Below are positions 62,839-64,000 of a DNA stretch of 64,000 nucleotides, piece by piece. The stretch's first letter is position 1. The number at the start of each line of letters is the position of its first letter. Below the pieces are notes generated by a model that was not told where the DNA came from, did not search any database, and saw only the letters and a program-made list of their open reading frames with translations. Both the position numbers and the translations under genes were made by a program. This DNA is from Thalassotalea sp. 273M-4 (lineage in GTDB: Bacteria > Pseudomonadota > Gammaproteobacteria > Enterobacterales > Alteromonadaceae), in assembly GCF_041410465.1 (NCBI RefSeq), contig NZ_CP166961.1:62001-126000 (forward strand). The letters run 5' to 3'.

Positions 62839-63978
62839 ATGGCTGTTGTTTTTGTTTTTAGCTCTTTAATGATTATTTACACCTTTGTGTTATACCCAAT
62901 TACGGTATTCTTACTTGCCAGATTTAAAACTTCACAGTCAAAAATCTCCGCGAAGTCAAAGCCCAAAGGTGAGCTACCTAAAATCACTGTCATCATGGTG
63001 GTTTATAATGAAAGCGATAAAATCTTAGCCAAACTCAACAACATATTTTCGAGTGACTACCCTTCTGAAAAATTATCCATCATTGTTGCCTCTGATGGTT
63101 CAAACGACAACACTGTTGATCTTATTAATAGCTGTGGTTATCGCAATGTAAATTGCCTTGCTTTTAAACAACGGAGGGGGAAAGCGGCTTGTCTTAATGA
63201 TGCCGTTGCACATGCTAAAACCGATTATTTAATCATGTGTGATGTTAGGCAAATGATCGCTTCTAATGCGATAGCATCATTGATTAGCACCCTGCAAAGT
63301 CCCGACGTTGGAGCCGTAAGCGGAGAGCTAACGTTTACCCAAGAAGGCGAAAACAGTTACTCGAAAGGGATTGATGCTTATTGGCGCTATGAAAAGTTTG
63401 TGCGCCAAAACGAGTCTAATATCAATTCAACGGTTGGTGTGACTGGGGCTTTATATGCAATGAAAAAGTCTCTCTATACAAGCATACCATCAGGGACTAT
63501 CTTAGATGATGTCTTGATCCCAATGAATGTGGTCATGCAGGGTAAAAGAGTTTTATTTCAACAAGATGCTATTGCTGTTGATGTACCATCTAATGATCCT
63601 GAGCGGGAGAAGAACCGAAAAAAACGTACTTTAGCCGGTAATTTTCAATTGCTGGCGTTAAATAAAAATATTTTAAATCCGTTTAAAAACCCTATATTTT
63701 TTCAGTTTATTTCACATAAATTATTTCGCCTATTATCACCTTATTTTATGTTATTGGCGTTGTTATCTAATATGTTGATTGTCGAACAACATGGCTTTTT
63801 TAAAATAACCCTAATTATCCAATGTAGCTTTTATGCCTTTGCTATTATTGGAAAACTGACGCCACGATTACATAATGTATCGGTGTTTCGAGTCGCTCTT
63901 GCATTTGTATCTTTGAATTGGTTTGCGGTGTTAGGTTTATTGGAATATCTAAAATCAGACAAGACTTATCTTTGGTGA
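62839..63978 (+). CDS. Family 2 glycosyltransferase, membrane processive type
   Basis: A 379-residue cellulose-synthase-like GT2. It opens with a membrane helix (VFVFSSLMIIYTFVLYPITVFLLA), then the GT-A domain: ITVIMVVYNESDKILAKLNNIFSSDYP, IIVASDGSNDNTVDLI (first Asp motif), RRGKAACLNDAVAHAKTDYLIMCDVRQMI (second, DVR in place of DxD), TGALYAMKKS and the acceptor-site DDVLIPMNVVMQGKRV. Three to four more helices form the C-terminus. The signature Q-x-x-R-W is replaced by KRTLAGNFQLL. It might add one sugar or make a short polymer. The stop is 22 bases before the window end, and AGGA precedes the ATG. Confidence 0.9.
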   Translation: MAVVFVFSSLMIIYTFVLYPITVFLLARFKTSQSKISAKSKPKGELPKITVIMVVYNESDKILAKLNNIFSSDYPSEKLSIIVASDGSNDNTVDLINSCGYRNVNCLAFKQRRGKAACLNDAVAHAKTDYLIMCDVRQMIASNAIASLISTLQSPDVGAVSGELTFTQEGENSYSKGIDAYWRYEKFVRQNESNINSTVGVTGALYAMKKSLYTSIPSGTILDDVLIPMNVVMQGKRVLFQQDAIAVDVPSNDPEREKNRKKRTLAGNFQLLALNKNILNPFKNPIFFQFISHKLFRLLSPYFMLLALLSNMLIVEQHGFFKITLIIQCSFYAFAIIGKLTPRLHNVSVFRVALAFVSLNWFAVLGLLEYLKSDKTYLW

Positions 63979-64000
63979 AACAAAGCCGTGGATGCTTGCC

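Noticed and set aside
1..64000. CRISPR arrays, insertion sequences, prophage genes, rRNA operons
   Set aside because: No regularly spaced repeats, transposase or integrase motifs, phage proteins or rRNA sequences were seen on reading both strands.

Overview
The window is about 64 kb of chromosome from a fairly AT-rich marine gammaproteobacterium. The gene set points to Alteromonadales, probably close to Colwelliaceae (Colwellia/Thalassotalea type): an EF-P paralogue EfpL, an AbgT transporter, an S46 dipeptidyl-peptidase, a five-step histidine route (hutF/hutG), the srkA-dsbA pair, and a polysaccharide locus of the exosortase-A (XrtA/PrsK-PrsR) type. This taxonomic guess is inference from gene content; no ribosomal RNA is present.

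Left part (1-31.4 kb), ordinary chromosomal functions. In order: the N-terminal part of a YghU-type glutathione transferase; a long coiled-coil protein followed by a very short one; an M61 aminopeptidase with a PDZ domain; a VF530-type protein; a peroxiredoxin-glutaredoxin fusion; a HIT hydrolase; a tiny lipoprotein; efpL; yqhD; a zwf-gnd operon; an S46 peptidase; an AbgT transporter; a DeoR regulator-glmS operon; hutG-hutF behind a HutC-like operator; ccoG-srkA-dsbA; a TVP38-type membrane protein coupled to an unusual protein with two SSB-like OB folds; a eukaryotic-type hexokinase; and ahpC-ahpF. Many intergenic regions hold clear Rho-independent terminators. A tRNA-Arg(CCG) gene at 31.4 kb marks the border with the next region.

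Right part (31.7-64 kb), an exopolysaccharide locus. It opens with the two-component pair prsK-prsR; prsK carries a one-base frameshift at about 32434. An acyltransferase follows, then a minus-strand block (outer-membrane export lipoprotein, Wzz-like chain-length protein, BY-kinase, outer-membrane beta-barrel, AAA ATPase) divergent from the initiating sugar transferase at 43.2 kb. Beyond that is a patchwork of short operons on both strands: glycosyltransferases, two sulfotransferases, a pyruvyltransferase, acyltransferases, two flippases, an O-antigen ligase/polymerase, a membrane-anchored endonuclease/exonuclease/phosphatase-fold enzyme, a secreted beta-helix protein and a processive-type glycosyltransferase. 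Together they look able to build, decorate with acidic groups, flip, polymerise and export a surface polysaccharide. No exosortase and no PEP-CTERM sorting tail was seen, although the core proteins are of the exosortase-associated kind.

Most worth a second look: the broken prsK; the exosortase-type locus without a visible exosortase; a hexanucleotide repeat that encodes both the tyrosine tail of the BY-kinase and a ladder of start codons for the next gene; the tandem-OB SSB-like protein; the two-domain beta-helix protein; and candidate operators upstream of the glmS regulator, hutG and prsK.
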